64,000 nucleotides of DNA from contig JAPPHY010000016.1 of NCBI GenBank assembly GCA_028877205.1, forward strand, positions 271,457 to 335,456, in the 5' to 3' direction. Below, piece after piece: positions 25,874-33,241 of the stretch; position 1 is the stretch's first letter, and every line of letters begins with the position of its first letter. This stretch comes from Chloroflexota bacterium (GTDB taxonomy: Bacteria; Chloroflexota; Dehalococcoidia; Lucifugimonadales; UBA2985). Both the position numbers and the translations under genes were made by a program. The notes beneath the pieces are model-generated. The model searched no databases and had not been told where the DNA came from. It saw only the letters and a list, made by a program, of their open reading frames with translations.

Positions 25874-26509
25874 TCACTCCTGGCGAAACGCGGACGGCCC
25901 CTGCCCAATGTAGGCCTGTATGAAGTCGTCTATGCGTGGATCGTTGAAAAGCTCGAAGGTGTCTATCCTGCCCCACGCGGTCAAAGCGATCTGCTCGTCC
26001 ATGCCGGAGTACGGCGCAAGCACGACTCCCTCCGGATAGCGGTTGACTACCATCTCCAGGTTGTCCACCAGGCCGGGACACTCCTCCTCCGGGCAGTTGT
26101 ACTGCACCATGATGGCCCCTCGCTCCAGGTATGACACCTGCTCCTCGTTGGGCACCTCTTCGTCGCGCGTACCCCAGTCGATCTCCTCCAGCGGAATGTC
26201 ATAGCGCCAGCCAGACGTTGGCGGCGAGGTGCTGTACGCCGGATGGGGTTGGTCCGGCTCGACCACCTCGTTGCCCTGAATTGCCACCTGAATGCCCTGT
26301 TCGGCGGAGGAGTCCGACGTTATGCCCACCTGGCCCAGCGAACCGGGAATCACGAGAGAGAGCACGATGATCACGCCTGCGAATCCGACAATGGCCCCGA
26401 AGAAGTATCTTCTGAACCGCCTGCGAGAGCGCTGGCGCACACGGCGCGACTCCCGCCTTTCGTGTCGCTCCAGCGCCCTGCGTCGGCGCTCACGCCCCCT
26501 TGCGGCCAT
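25874..26509 (-). CDS. DUF3105 single-pass membrane protein
   Basis: 211 aa. A very basic N-terminus (RERRRRALERHERRESRRVR) precedes one transmembrane helix at about residues 35-57, then an extracytoplasmic domain with YSTSPPTSGWRYD, MVQYNCPEEECPGL and VVLAPYSGMDEQIALTAWGR, which is DUF3105. The function of this family is not established. Here it sits between purC (ATGA overlap) and purS (two-base gap), so it is co-transcribed with purine genes without an obvious reason. Confidence 0.85.
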   Translation of the reverse strand: MAARGRERRRRALERHERRESRRVRQRSRRRFRRYFFGAIVGFAGVIIVLSLVIPGSLGQVGITSDSSAEQGIQVAIQGNEVVEPDQPHPAYSTSPPTSGWRYDIPLEEIDWGTRDEEVPNEEQVSYLERGAIMVQYNCPEEECPGLVDNLEMVVNRYPEGVVLAPYSGMDEQIALTAWGRIDTFELFNDPRIDDFIQAYIGQGPSAFRQE

Positions 26510-27444
26510 CAGCCTGCCTGCTCCGCAACGCCGGCCCAGGCCTGTCCGGTTATGCGCTCAAACGCCTCGATATACCGGTCGGTTGTCATTTTGACTACGT
26601 CCGGGGGCAGCTCCGGTGCGGGAGGCTCCCGGTCCCAGCCGCTGTTCAGGAGCCAGTCCCTAACAAACTGCTTGTCGAAGTTGGGCTGAGACTTGCCCGG
26701 CTCATAGCCTGAGGCGTCCCAGAAGCGGCTTGAGTCCGGCGTGAGAAGCTCGTCGATGAGAATCAGTTCGCCGTCCAGAAGCCCGAACTCCATCTTGGTG
26801 TCGGCAATGATGATGCCGTGGGCTCTGGCCTCGTCGCGGGCAAACTCGTACACCTGCCTGCTCGTGTCTTCCAGCTTCTCGGCGAGTTCGGGGCCAACCA
26901 TGTCGCGTACCTCGTCCATGCTCATGGGCATGTCGTGGCCCGTCTCAGCCTTGGTAGTGGGCGTGAAGAGCGACTGCGGGAACATGTCGCCCTCCCTCAT
27001 GCCTTCAGGCATGGCGCCGCCGCCCACGGTGCCGCTTGCGCGGTATTCCGCCCACGCCGATCCCGTGATGTAGCCGCGTACCACGCACTCGATGTCGATT
27101 CGCTCCGCCTTCCGGACCACCATCGCCCTGGCGGCGATATCCTGTGGGAGTTCGTCCGGCAGGGACACACCTGACGAATTCGATACAAGCCTCTCTGCCT
27201 GATCCGCCATTGCGATGAGGTGATTGGGCACGATGTGACCCGTCCTTTGGAACCAGTAGGCGGACAGGCGGGAGAGCACGAGGCCCTTCTGAGGGATTGC
27301 GGTTGGCAGGACCACGTCGAACGCCGAAATGCGGTCCGTGGCCACCATCAGCAGGCAGCCGTTTCCGAGGTCGTGGGTATCACGCACCTTTCCGCGGTGC
27401 AGCAGATCCGGCAGGTCCGATTGAATGATGACGTCTTGCGGCAT
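26509..27444 (-). CDS. purC: Phosphoribosylaminoimidazole-succinocarboxamide synthase (SAICAR synthetase)
   Basis: 311 aa from ATG 27444. ATP-dependent coupling of aspartate to CAIR in purine synthesis. LLHRGKVRDTHDLG, VATDRISAFDVVLP and IIADTKMEFGLLDGELILID are diagnostic, and ECVVRGYITGSAWAEY is typical of the longer form. An earlier ATG at 27462 overlaps the purB stop (TAATG) and adds six residues. I prefer 27444 because homologous N-termini begin near SDLP and GGAGGT lies upstream, though 11 bases is a long spacing. Confidence 0.95.
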   Translation of the reverse strand: MPQDVIIQSDLPDLLHRGKVRDTHDLGNGCLLMVATDRISAFDVVLPTAIPQKGLVLSRLSAYWFQRTGHIVPNHLIAMADQAERLVSNSSGVSLPDELPQDIAARAMVVRKAERIDIECVVRGYITGSAWAEYRASGTVGGGAMPEGMREGDMFPQSLFTPTTKAETGHDMPMSMDEVRDMVGPELAEKLEDTSRQVYEFARDEARAHGIIIADTKMEFGLLDGELILIDELLTPDSSRFWDASGYEPGKSQPNFDKQFVRDWLLNSGWDREPPAPELPPDVVKMTTDRYIEAFERITGQAWAGVAEQAG

Positions 27445-27461
27445 AGCTTTACGCACCTCCA

Positions 27462-28757
27462 TTAGCCGTCGAGACCCAGCCTCATGAACGAGTCCTCGAC
27501 GTATCTCATGTAGTAGTTGTAGTCGAATATGGACTCCAGCGACTCGCCGGGCAGCCGCTCAGTGACCTCCGGCTCCTGCCTGAGCAGATCGCGGAAGTCC
27601 GCCGACTCGTCCCATGACCTCATCGCGCAGGCCTGCACAATCTCGTAGGACCGCTCGCGGCTCAGGCCGCTCTCCAGCAACGCGATCAGCACCCGCTGGG
27701 AGAACACGAGGCCCTTAGTCATCTCTATGTTGTGCCACATCCGCTCCGGGTACACTCGCAACCCGCGCATGACGCCGGTAAAGATGTCCATGATGTAGTC
27801 CAGTGCCATGCAGGAGTCGGGGAGTATCAGGCGTTCCGCCGATGAGTGGCTGATGTCCCTCTCGTGCCACAGCGCCACGTTCTCAAGCGCCGTCACCGAG
27901 TGGCCGCGCACAAGGCGCGCCAGCCCGCAGACCCGCTCCGACAGCTCCGGGTTCTTCTTGTGCGGCATTGCGGACGAGCCGGTTTGTCCCTGGCCGAACG
28001 GCTCCTCGACCTCCCTGACCTCGGTACGCTGCAGGCCCCGTACTTCCGTGGCGAACTTCTCAAGGGAAGCGGCGACAAGCGCCAGCGTGGTGACGAAGTG
28101 GGCGTGGCGGTCGCGCTGTACCACCTGGTTGGAAACGGGGCAGGGCGCTATTCCGAACTGGGCGCAAACCCGCTCCTCAATCTGGGGAGGCACAGTTGCG
28201 TACGTACCGACCACTCCTGATATCTTGCCCACTGCAACCGTGCGTCGGGCCTCCTCAAGGCGCTCCCGCTGCCGTCGCATCTCGTCCCACCAGAGCGCCA
28301 TCTTCAGGCCGAAGGTGGTTGGTTCGGCGTGGACGCCGTGGGTGCGGCCCATCATGGGAGTATGCTTGTGCTCTACGGCCAGATTGCGAATCGCCGACAT
28401 GAGGGCGTCCACGTCCTGCAGCAGGATGTCGGCGGCTTCCACCATTTGGAGGCTCTGCGCTGTGTCCTGGACGTCGTGGGATGTGAGGCCCATGTGAAGC
28501 CACCGACCCTCGTCGCCAAGCCCGGCCGTCACCGACTGCAGAAAGGCCGTCATGTCGTGGCGCGTGCGCTCGAACACCTCTTTCATACGGACGGGGTCGT
28601 AGCGCGCCATGCGGAGCTTGGCCATGTCTTCCGGCGGGATTGTGCCTTCCTCAGCCCACGCCTCGCAGACGGCCAGCTCCACCTGGAGCCACTTGTCGTT
28701 CTTGTTCTCGTCCGACCACACCCGCTTCATGGCGGGCCGGGCATATCTGTCAATCAC
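27462..28757 (-). CDS. purB: Adenylosuccinate lyase
   Basis: 431 aa from GTG with GAGG six bases upstream. Cleaves SAICAR and adenylosuccinate, serving both purine branches. MIDRYARPAMKRVWSDENK is the usual beginning; GRTHGVHAEPTTFG holds a catalytic His and GSSAMPHKKNPELSE is the fumarase-superfamily signature loop with the catalytic Ser. First gene of the purB-purC-DUF3105-purS unit, preceded by a clear promoter. Confidence 0.97.
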   Translation of the reverse strand: MIDRYARPAMKRVWSDENKNDKWLQVELAVCEAWAEEGTIPPEDMAKLRMARYDPVRMKEVFERTRHDMTAFLQSVTAGLGDEGRWLHMGLTSHDVQDTAQSLQMVEAADILLQDVDALMSAIRNLAVEHKHTPMMGRTHGVHAEPTTFGLKMALWWDEMRRQRERLEEARRTVAVGKISGVVGTYATVPPQIEERVCAQFGIAPCPVSNQVVQRDRHAHFVTTLALVAASLEKFATEVRGLQRTEVREVEEPFGQGQTGSSAMPHKKNPELSERVCGLARLVRGHSVTALENVALWHERDISHSSAERLILPDSCMALDYIMDIFTGVMRGLRVYPERMWHNIEMTKGLVFSQRVLIALLESGLSRERSYEIVQACAMRSWDESADFRDLLRQEPEVTERLPGESLESIFDYNYYMRYVEDSFMRLGLDG

Positions 28758-28774
28758 TATGCACCTCTGCGGAA

Positions 28775-28788
28775 TTGTGATTCCACAA
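28775..28788. promoter_or_regulatory. Possible operator: TTGTG-ATTC-CACAA
   Basis: A perfect 5-bp inverted repeat between the purB start and its -10 box, about where transcription would begin. An overlapping repeat (GGAAT/ATTCC) extends the symmetry. A related, longer palindrome lies at 29065-29080. Which protein binds is unknown. Confidence 0.35.
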
Positions 28789-28794
28789 CATCAA

Positions 28795-28823
28795 ATCATA
28801 CCCAGTCTTCCCGCTGGTAACAA
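28795..28823 (-). promoter_or_regulatory. purB operon promoter
   Basis: On the minus strand TTGTTA (28823-28818), a 17-bp spacer and TATGAT (28800-28795). Initiation near 28788 would place the TTGTG/CACAA palindrome at the very start of the message. Confidence 0.6.
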
Positions 28824-29192
28824 GGTATTTCACACCTGAAAGAAGGCAAATGTCTGGTGCAGCCAGAAGGGGCGTTGAGAAGATAGACACCGCGCCATTG
28901 GAGGGGAATGTCATTGGCAAGTCCGGCAGCCTTCAGGTGTCTACAGGGATCCAATAGATTGCGCGACTCGTCACAGGAAAGCGGGTCTACAGAGTGAAAC
29001 GCCGGGCTGCATCTCATGTCATCCAGGTATGCTCGTTTGTTTTCGGTATCTGGTCTCAATACTGGGTTGTGCTCACAACCGAATCAATCGGCCGAGGAGC
29101 TTGCCGCCGTTGCCTGTGGTTACGCACTGACAGGCAATGCGTCTATAGACGCCAGGTCACGGGAGTGCTAGGTTCACATAGCAGGGCAGGGC
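28824..29192. other. Non-coding gap with several palindromes, no gene seen
   Basis: Part of the ~600-base gap between purB and the SOD-like gene (divergent). I see no convincing reading frame, tRNA fold or known riboswitch. It holds GGTTGTG-CT-CACAACC (29065-29080), an 8-bp inverted repeat TTGCCTGT/ACAGGCAA with a 12-base loop (29110-29137), and the perfect 14-bp palindrome GCGTCTATAGACGC (29139-29152). Base composition is lower in GC than the genes around it. Confidence 0.5.
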
Positions 29193-29221
29193 TGGACAGG
29201 CAGCTCTTAGTGATATATATT
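29193..29221 (+). promoter_or_regulatory. Putative promoter of the SOD-like gene
   Basis: TGGACA (29193-29198), a 17-bp spacer and TATATT (29216-29221). It gives a leader of ~127 bases that contains the hairpin at 29254-29275. Confidence 0.55.
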
Positions 29222-29253
29222 ATCATCATCGTTGCAAGAACTCCTCGTATCTT

Positions 29254-29275
29254 GCCCGGAAGGACTTATCCGGGC
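29254..29275 (+). repeat. Leader hairpin of the SOD-like gene
   Basis: GCCCGGA, an eight-base loop, then TCCGGGC, inside the predicted 5' leader. No T-run follows, so this is more likely an RNA structure than a terminator. Confidence 0.4.
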
Positions 29276-29354
29276 CTCGAGTGCAAGGTGAGAAGGTGAG
29301 GAAGCAGGGAGCTCAACTGCAGTCGGAATTCCTCGGTTGGGGAGGTATCCCGGA

Positions 29355-29945
29355 ATGACATTGAGACCGGAGATGGTTATCCTTCTCGCGCCTCTGGGAA
29401 TCGTAGCCCTGCTTATTGCCGGAACCCTGGTCCTGCTGAACATCCGATCGGGTCAGGCATACGAACCCACCGTGGGTTTGACAGCGGCAGCCGAGTTGGT
29501 ATCGCCGGACGGAGACCCGATAGGAACCGTTGCGTTCCGCCAAACGACCGCAGGGGTCCTGGTGATGGCCGACGTGGAGGGACTGGCGCCGGGCGGCCAC
29601 GCCTTCATCATTCACGAAGTCGGCACCTGCACTCCCGACTTTAGAGCCGCCGGTGACCACTTCAACCCCTCTGACTCGGAACACGGCTTTGTCCACGAGG
29701 GCTGGAAGCGCGGCGAGCCAGGTGGAGGCCACAGCGGCGACCTGCCCAACATCTACGCCGCCTCAGACGGTTCTGCACGCGCCGACTTTTTCGCAGTTGG
29801 CATCACGCTGGACCGCGGCGCGGAACATTCGATTTTCGACACTAACGGCTCCGCGATCATCGTGCACGAGAAGCCGGACGCCTACGGAGAAACGGAGTCG
29901 GACACCGGCGACCGCGTAGCCTGCGGTGTCATAACGCGCTCGTAG
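29355..29945 (+). CDS. Cu/Zn superoxide dismutase-like protein with a missing copper ligand
   Basis: 196 aa; GGAGG precedes the ATG by eight bases. Residues 8-30 are a membrane anchor or signal, so it acts outside the cytoplasm. The SOD fold is recognisable from HAFIIHEVG, AAGDHFNP, HSGDLPN and IIVHEKPD. The first copper His pair of the family (HGFHxH) reads H82-A-F-I85-I-H87: His46 of the standard numbering is Ile. The other ligands (His48, 63, 71, 80, 120 and Asp83 equivalents, at residues 87, 102, 110, 126, 171 and 129) are present. It may bind copper weakly or serve another role, as proposed for Bacillus YojM. Confidence 0.85.
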   Translation: MTLRPEMVILLAPLGIVALLIAGTLVLLNIRSGQAYEPTVGLTAAAELVSPDGDPIGTVAFRQTTAGVLVMADVEGLAPGGHAFIIHEVGTCTPDFRAAGDHFNPSDSEHGFVHEGWKRGEPGGGHSGDLPNIYAASDGSARADFFAVGITLDRGAEHSIFDTNGSAIIVHEKPDAYGETESDTGDRVACGVITRS

Positions 29946-29950
29946 GTGCA

Positions 29951-30030
29951 GTCTCTCACCACAAGAGTGAGCGGCGCGGCCATGGCCACGCACCGGTCGC
30001 CGCGACTCAGTCGTTGAGAGCGGGAGAGAC
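29951..30030. terminator. Nested inverted repeats between convergent genes
   Basis: The gap between the SOD-like gene and the convergent lipoprotein gene holds GTCTCTC (29951-29957) paired with GAGAGAC (30024-30030), GCGGCG (29971-29976) paired with CGCCGC (29998-30003), and GGCCATGGCC between them. This could act as a bidirectional terminator, but there is no T-run on either strand. Confidence 0.35.
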
Positions 30031-30033
30031 CCC

Positions 30034-30597
30034 TTACCCGGAAGCCCTCAGCTTTTCCAGGAACTCTTGAAGCACCGCCAGGCCCTTGTCGAGCCCCGTC
30101 ACGAGCCAGCCGCCGTCCGCTCGCCGCCACAGCGTGAACGCCAGAGTATCCGTCACGGCGGTCTCGTCGCTGCTCTCCAGCGTCAGCACCACCTCCACGG
30201 TCGCGACCTGCGCTTCGTCTGCGCTCTCGGTGACGGCGGGGATGCCATCGGAGAGGTTGTAGAGCACTACGCCACTGCGCTCCCAACTCAGGTGACCGCC
30301 GGCTGCCGCCAGGGCGTTCGTCAGCGCCTGCGACAGCTCCCTGCGGCCCTCAAGGCGAGTAGTCGACTGTTCAGGGGCCAGATCAGCCGGGGCCGGCCCA
30401 AGCTCCGACAGCTCCCATCGCTCGAGCGCCTTCTCCGCATCGCCGCTCACGGCGTCCGACAGGTATGCCTCGACCACGTCGGCGGGCTCCTCGGCGCCGG
30501 CGCAGGATACCAAGAGCAGCGGCAGGATTAGCGAAGCGAGAAACGCAAGCGCTGCCGAACGGCTAGCCCGAAGCCAGCCTCTCCCTGTACTCGCCAT
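30034..30597 (-). CDS. Predicted lipoprotein, unknown function
   Basis: 187 aa. The signal peptide ends in a lipobox (LLLVSCAG), so it should be a lipid-anchored exported protein. The rest (DVVEAYLSDAVSGDAEKALE, then TLAFTLWRRADGGWLVTGLD) resembles the NTF2-like or DUF4878-type fold of small exported proteins, at low certainty. It overlaps the 3' end of purE by 35 bases and is the last gene of the purD-purE run. Confidence 0.7.
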   Translation of the reverse strand: MASTGRGWLRASRSAALAFLASLILPLLLVSCAGAEEPADVVEAYLSDAVSGDAEKALERWELSELGPAPADLAPEQSTTRLEGRRELSQALTNALAAAGGHLSWERSGVVLYNLSDGIPAVTESADEAQVATVEVVLTLESSDETAVTDTLAFTLWRRADGGWLVTGLDKGLAVLQEFLEKLRASG

Positions 30598-31021
30598 ACG
30601 CCTTCTTTACGTCATCGTGCTTGAGGGCCAGGATGGCCGCCGCAAGGTATGCGGCATTGCGCGCGCCCCAAGAGCCCACGGCCACGCACGCCACGGGCAC
30701 GCCCGGAGGCATCTGGGCTATGGAATACAAGGCATCCACACCTTCCAGCTGGCTGGAGGGCAGGGGAACGCCTATGACGGGCAGCGTAGTCCAGGATGCC
30801 ATCACGCCCGGTAGGGCCGCCGAGCCCCCCGCGCAGGCTATCAGGACCTCAAGGCCGCGCTCAGACGCGCTCTTGGCGTACTCGCGTGCTTTCTCCGGCG
30901 TTCGGTGCGCCGAGAGCACCGACATCTCGTTCGGGATGCCAAGATCGTTCAGGACGGTTATTGTCTCCTGCACAATGGCCTCGTCCGACCGACTGCCTAC
31001 TACGACTCCTACCAACGGCAT
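30563..31021 (-). CDS. purE: N5-carboxyaminoimidazole ribonucleotide mutase
   Basis: 152 aa. Converts N5-CAIR to CAIR in purine synthesis. VGSRSDEAIVQET, VLSAHRTPEKAREYAKSA (with the catalytic His), ACAGGSAALPGVMAS and GVPLPSSQLEGVDALYSI are the standard blocks. It starts one base after the purD stop. No purK is in the window, so I cannot say whether N5-CAIR is made by PurK or whether this is a class II PurE using CO2; the sequence looks like class I. Confidence 0.94.
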   Translation of the reverse strand: MPLVGVVVGSRSDEAIVQETITVLNDLGIPNEMSVLSAHRTPEKAREYAKSASERGLEVLIACAGGSAALPGVMASWTTLPVIGVPLPSSQLEGVDALYSIAQMPPGVPVACVAVGSWGARNAAYLAAAILALKHDDVKKAYGEYRERLASG

Positions 31022-31022
31022 T

Positions 31023-32306
31023 TCATGCCCCCTCTTCAGATTTATGGATCGCTGCTATGTCCGTGCGATAGAAGGCGCCGTCGAAGCTGACCTTCGCGGC
31101 GCCGCCATAGGCGCGCTGCCGCGCATCCGCCAGGCTCCCGCCGCTGCTCACGACGGTGAGCACGCGGCCGCCGGCGGTCACCGTCTCCGCGCCGCTGCGA
31201 TCCGAGGCCTTTGTACCGGCGTGGAACACCTCGCCGAACTCAGCCGCCTCAGATAGCCCGGCTATCGGGAACCCCGTAACGTACGACCCGGGATAGCCTC
31301 CCGAGGCCAGAACAACTCCCACGCAGGCGTCATCGCTCCATTCAATTGGCGTTTCGCTAAGCATTCCATCAAGCGTGGCAAGCACGATTTCCGCCAAATC
31401 CGTCCTGAGTCGCGCCATCAGTACCTGCGCCTCCGGATCGCCCATGCGGCAGTTGAACTCGATGACCTTGGGGCCGTCCTCCGTGAGCATGAGGCCGCCG
31501 TACAGCACGCCGCTGAACGGGCAGCCTTCCTCCGCCATCGCCCGCACGACCGGCAGCATGATGCTCTCTCGAATCTCGCGCTCCAGAGCATCGTTCCAGT
31601 ATTCCGGCGGGCTGTACACGCCCATGCCGCCCGTGTTCGGGCCGCGGTCGCCGTCGTGCGCGCGCTTGTAGTCGCAGGCGGCCGCGAGAGGTGACAACAC
31701 TTCGCCGGCCACGAACGCAAAGACGCTCACCTCCAGGCCCGTCAGCCACTCCTCCACCAGCACTCGCTCTCCGGCTTCGCCGAATACGCCTTCCACCATG
31801 CACTCCCTCAAGGCCGTGAGCGCCTCGTCCTGGGTGCGTGCCACCGTCACGCCCTTGCCGGCGGCCAGCCCGTCCGCCTTCACCACCAGGGGAGGGGATA
31901 GCTTCCGGACGAAGCGATCGGCGTCCTGGTACGAATCGAACACCTCCGCGCGGCCGGTCGGGATGCCGTGCCTGATCATGAGCTCCTTTGCGAACACCTT
32001 GCTACTCTCGATGCGGGCGGCGGCAGCAGTTGGCCCGAAGATGCGCAGGTCCTCCTCCGTGAACCGGTCCACGATGCCCATTGCAAGCGGCACCTCCGGC
32101 CCCACGAAGGTCACGTCCACGTTCAGTTCTTTCGCCGAGCGCACCAGGCCGTCCAGGTCGGTGTCACGCACAGGCAGGTTCTCGGCAACCGCCGCGGTGC
32201 CGGCGTTGCCGGGCGCAACGAACAGCGCATCGACGAGCGGGCTAGTGCTGAGCTTCCAGGCGATGGCGTGCTCCCGCGCGCCCCCTCCAACTACGAGCAC
32301 CTTCAT
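31023..32306 (-). CDS. purD: Phosphoribosylamine-glycine ligase (GAR synthetase)
   Basis: 427 aa. ATP-grasp ligase for the second purine step. MKVLVVGGGAREHAIAWKL, FVGPEVPLAMGIVD, LVVKADGLAAGKGVTV, GDRGPNTGGMGVYSPP and IEFNCRMGDPEAQVLM are diagnostic. Full length. It overlaps the TfoX-N gene by four bases at its start and is followed at once by purE. Confidence 0.97.
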   Translation of the reverse strand: MKVLVVGGGAREHAIAWKLSTSPLVDALFVAPGNAGTAAVAENLPVRDTDLDGLVRSAKELNVDVTFVGPEVPLAMGIVDRFTEEDLRIFGPTAAAARIESSKVFAKELMIRHGIPTGRAEVFDSYQDADRFVRKLSPPLVVKADGLAAGKGVTVARTQDEALTALRECMVEGVFGEAGERVLVEEWLTGLEVSVFAFVAGEVLSPLAAACDYKRAHDGDRGPNTGGMGVYSPPEYWNDALEREIRESIMLPVVRAMAEEGCPFSGVLYGGLMLTEDGPKVIEFNCRMGDPEAQVLMARLRTDLAEIVLATLDGMLSETPIEWSDDACVGVVLASGGYPGSYVTGFPIAGLSEAAEFGEVFHAGTKASDRSGAETVTAGGRVLTVVSSGGSLADARQRAYGGAAKVSFDGAFYRTDIAAIHKSEEGA

Positions 32307-32662
32307 TGAGACCTCCCCGAGGTTTTCCGCCCGCTTGGCGGCGTCACGCGGACGTACTCAATGGCCGTCTTCAGCCAGGGCAGAAGCGCATCGACACCGC
32401 CGTCTTCATCGACGGGAAACGACACCCAGTCGCCGAAACGACGCCCAAGAGTGGGGGAGAAGAGAGCAGCGCGCCCGCTTTCAAGCGCCTGTGTGCGGTC
32501 AGGTTCGGGGAGTTTCGTTGCCACCTCACCCCTGTGGTAGACGGCGAACAGCCGGTCTCCCACGAAGTACCCAAGTCCGCCGAACATCCTGCGCGTTGAT
32601 ACGTCTCCCCAGGGGATGAGCATTGCGTCCAGGTCGCTCTGTACGGAGGGATCGTTGGTCAT
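32303..32662 (-). CDS. TfoX N-terminal domain protein
   Basis: 119 aa. STRRMFGGLGYFVGDRLFAVYH is the TfoX-N (COG3070) motif, and WVSFPVDEDGGVDALLPWLKTAIEYV is the typical C-terminal helix region. Despite the name, isolated TfoX-N proteins have no established competence role outside a few gamma-proteobacteria. Its stop overlaps the purD start (ATGA), so it is probably co-expressed with purine genes. Confidence 0.85.
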   Translation of the reverse strand: MTNDPSVQSDLDAMLIPWGDVSTRRMFGGLGYFVGDRLFAVYHRGEVATKLPEPDRTQALESGRAALFSPTLGRRFGDWVSFPVDEDGGVDALLPWLKTAIEYVRVTPPSGRKTSGRSQ

Positions 32663-32678
32663 GTGAATCGTGCCGGCG

Positions 32679-33101
32679 TCAGGAAGACGGCAGCGCGCCG
32701 AGCTGCTGCATCAGTCCCATCATGTCCGTCTGAAAGCAGTACTCCGAAATCCTGCCTCCCGTAAAGCGCACCATGTGCAGCCCCTCCACCTTCACACTGC
32801 GCCCCGTAGCCGGCATTCCCATGAGCTCGCCGGTGTGCGTTCCAGTCGTGGTGTGATGCCCGACTACCAGGTCACCCTCCGCAACCAGCGAGTCTATCTC
32901 CACGTGCATGTCCGGGAAGGCACCATGCAGGACGCCCACCATCAGCTTGTAGCCTTCCGCGCCGTCGGGAAACCCGGGCGGCGGCTCGGCGTGGCTGGCA
33001 ACGTCCTCGGCAAGCAGCTCGTCCAGCAGCGTCATATCCTTCCGGTTCATGACGCCCTCGAAGAACCTCCGGTAGGTCGCCTTGTTCTCCTCGGTAGACA
33101 C
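32679..33101 (-). CDS. SnoaL-like ester cyclase family protein
   Basis: 140 aa, NTF2-like fold. ENKATYRRFFEGVMNRKDMTLLDELLAEDV begins the SnoaL/polyketide-cyclase-like family, and HTGELMGMPATGRSVKVEGLHMVRFTGGRI is its central signature. These proteins are widespread and mostly uncharacterised; no polyketide genes are near. It is the first gene after an extended -10 promoter and 16 bases upstream of the TfoX-N gene. Confidence 0.82.
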   Translation of the reverse strand: MSTEENKATYRRFFEGVMNRKDMTLLDELLAEDVASHAEPPPGFPDGAEGYKLMVGVLHGAFPDMHVEIDSLVAEGDLVVGHHTTTGTHTGELMGMPATGRSVKVEGLHMVRFTGGRISEYCFQTDMMGLMQQLGALPSS

Positions 33102-33172
33102 GCCTCGCTCCCGGCTTTCGAATGTGCAGGACGTGCCGGCCGTGCTGCCGGCGTGGTAGGAGCCCGTGGGCG

Positions 33173-33181
33173 ATTATATCA
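33173..33181 (-). promoter_or_regulatory. Extended -10 promoter of the SnoaL-like/TfoX-N/purD/purE run
   Basis: On the minus strand TGATATAAT: a perfect TATAAT with the TGn extension. I see no -35 box, as is common for extended -10 promoters. The leader would be ~65 bases. The 140-base gap holds no gene. Confidence 0.55.
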
Positions 33182-33241
33182 CACGGCCCTGCACCGGCGA
33201 CGACTGCTCCCGGCGTCCGCGGGCCGACCACGCGGGGTCGC

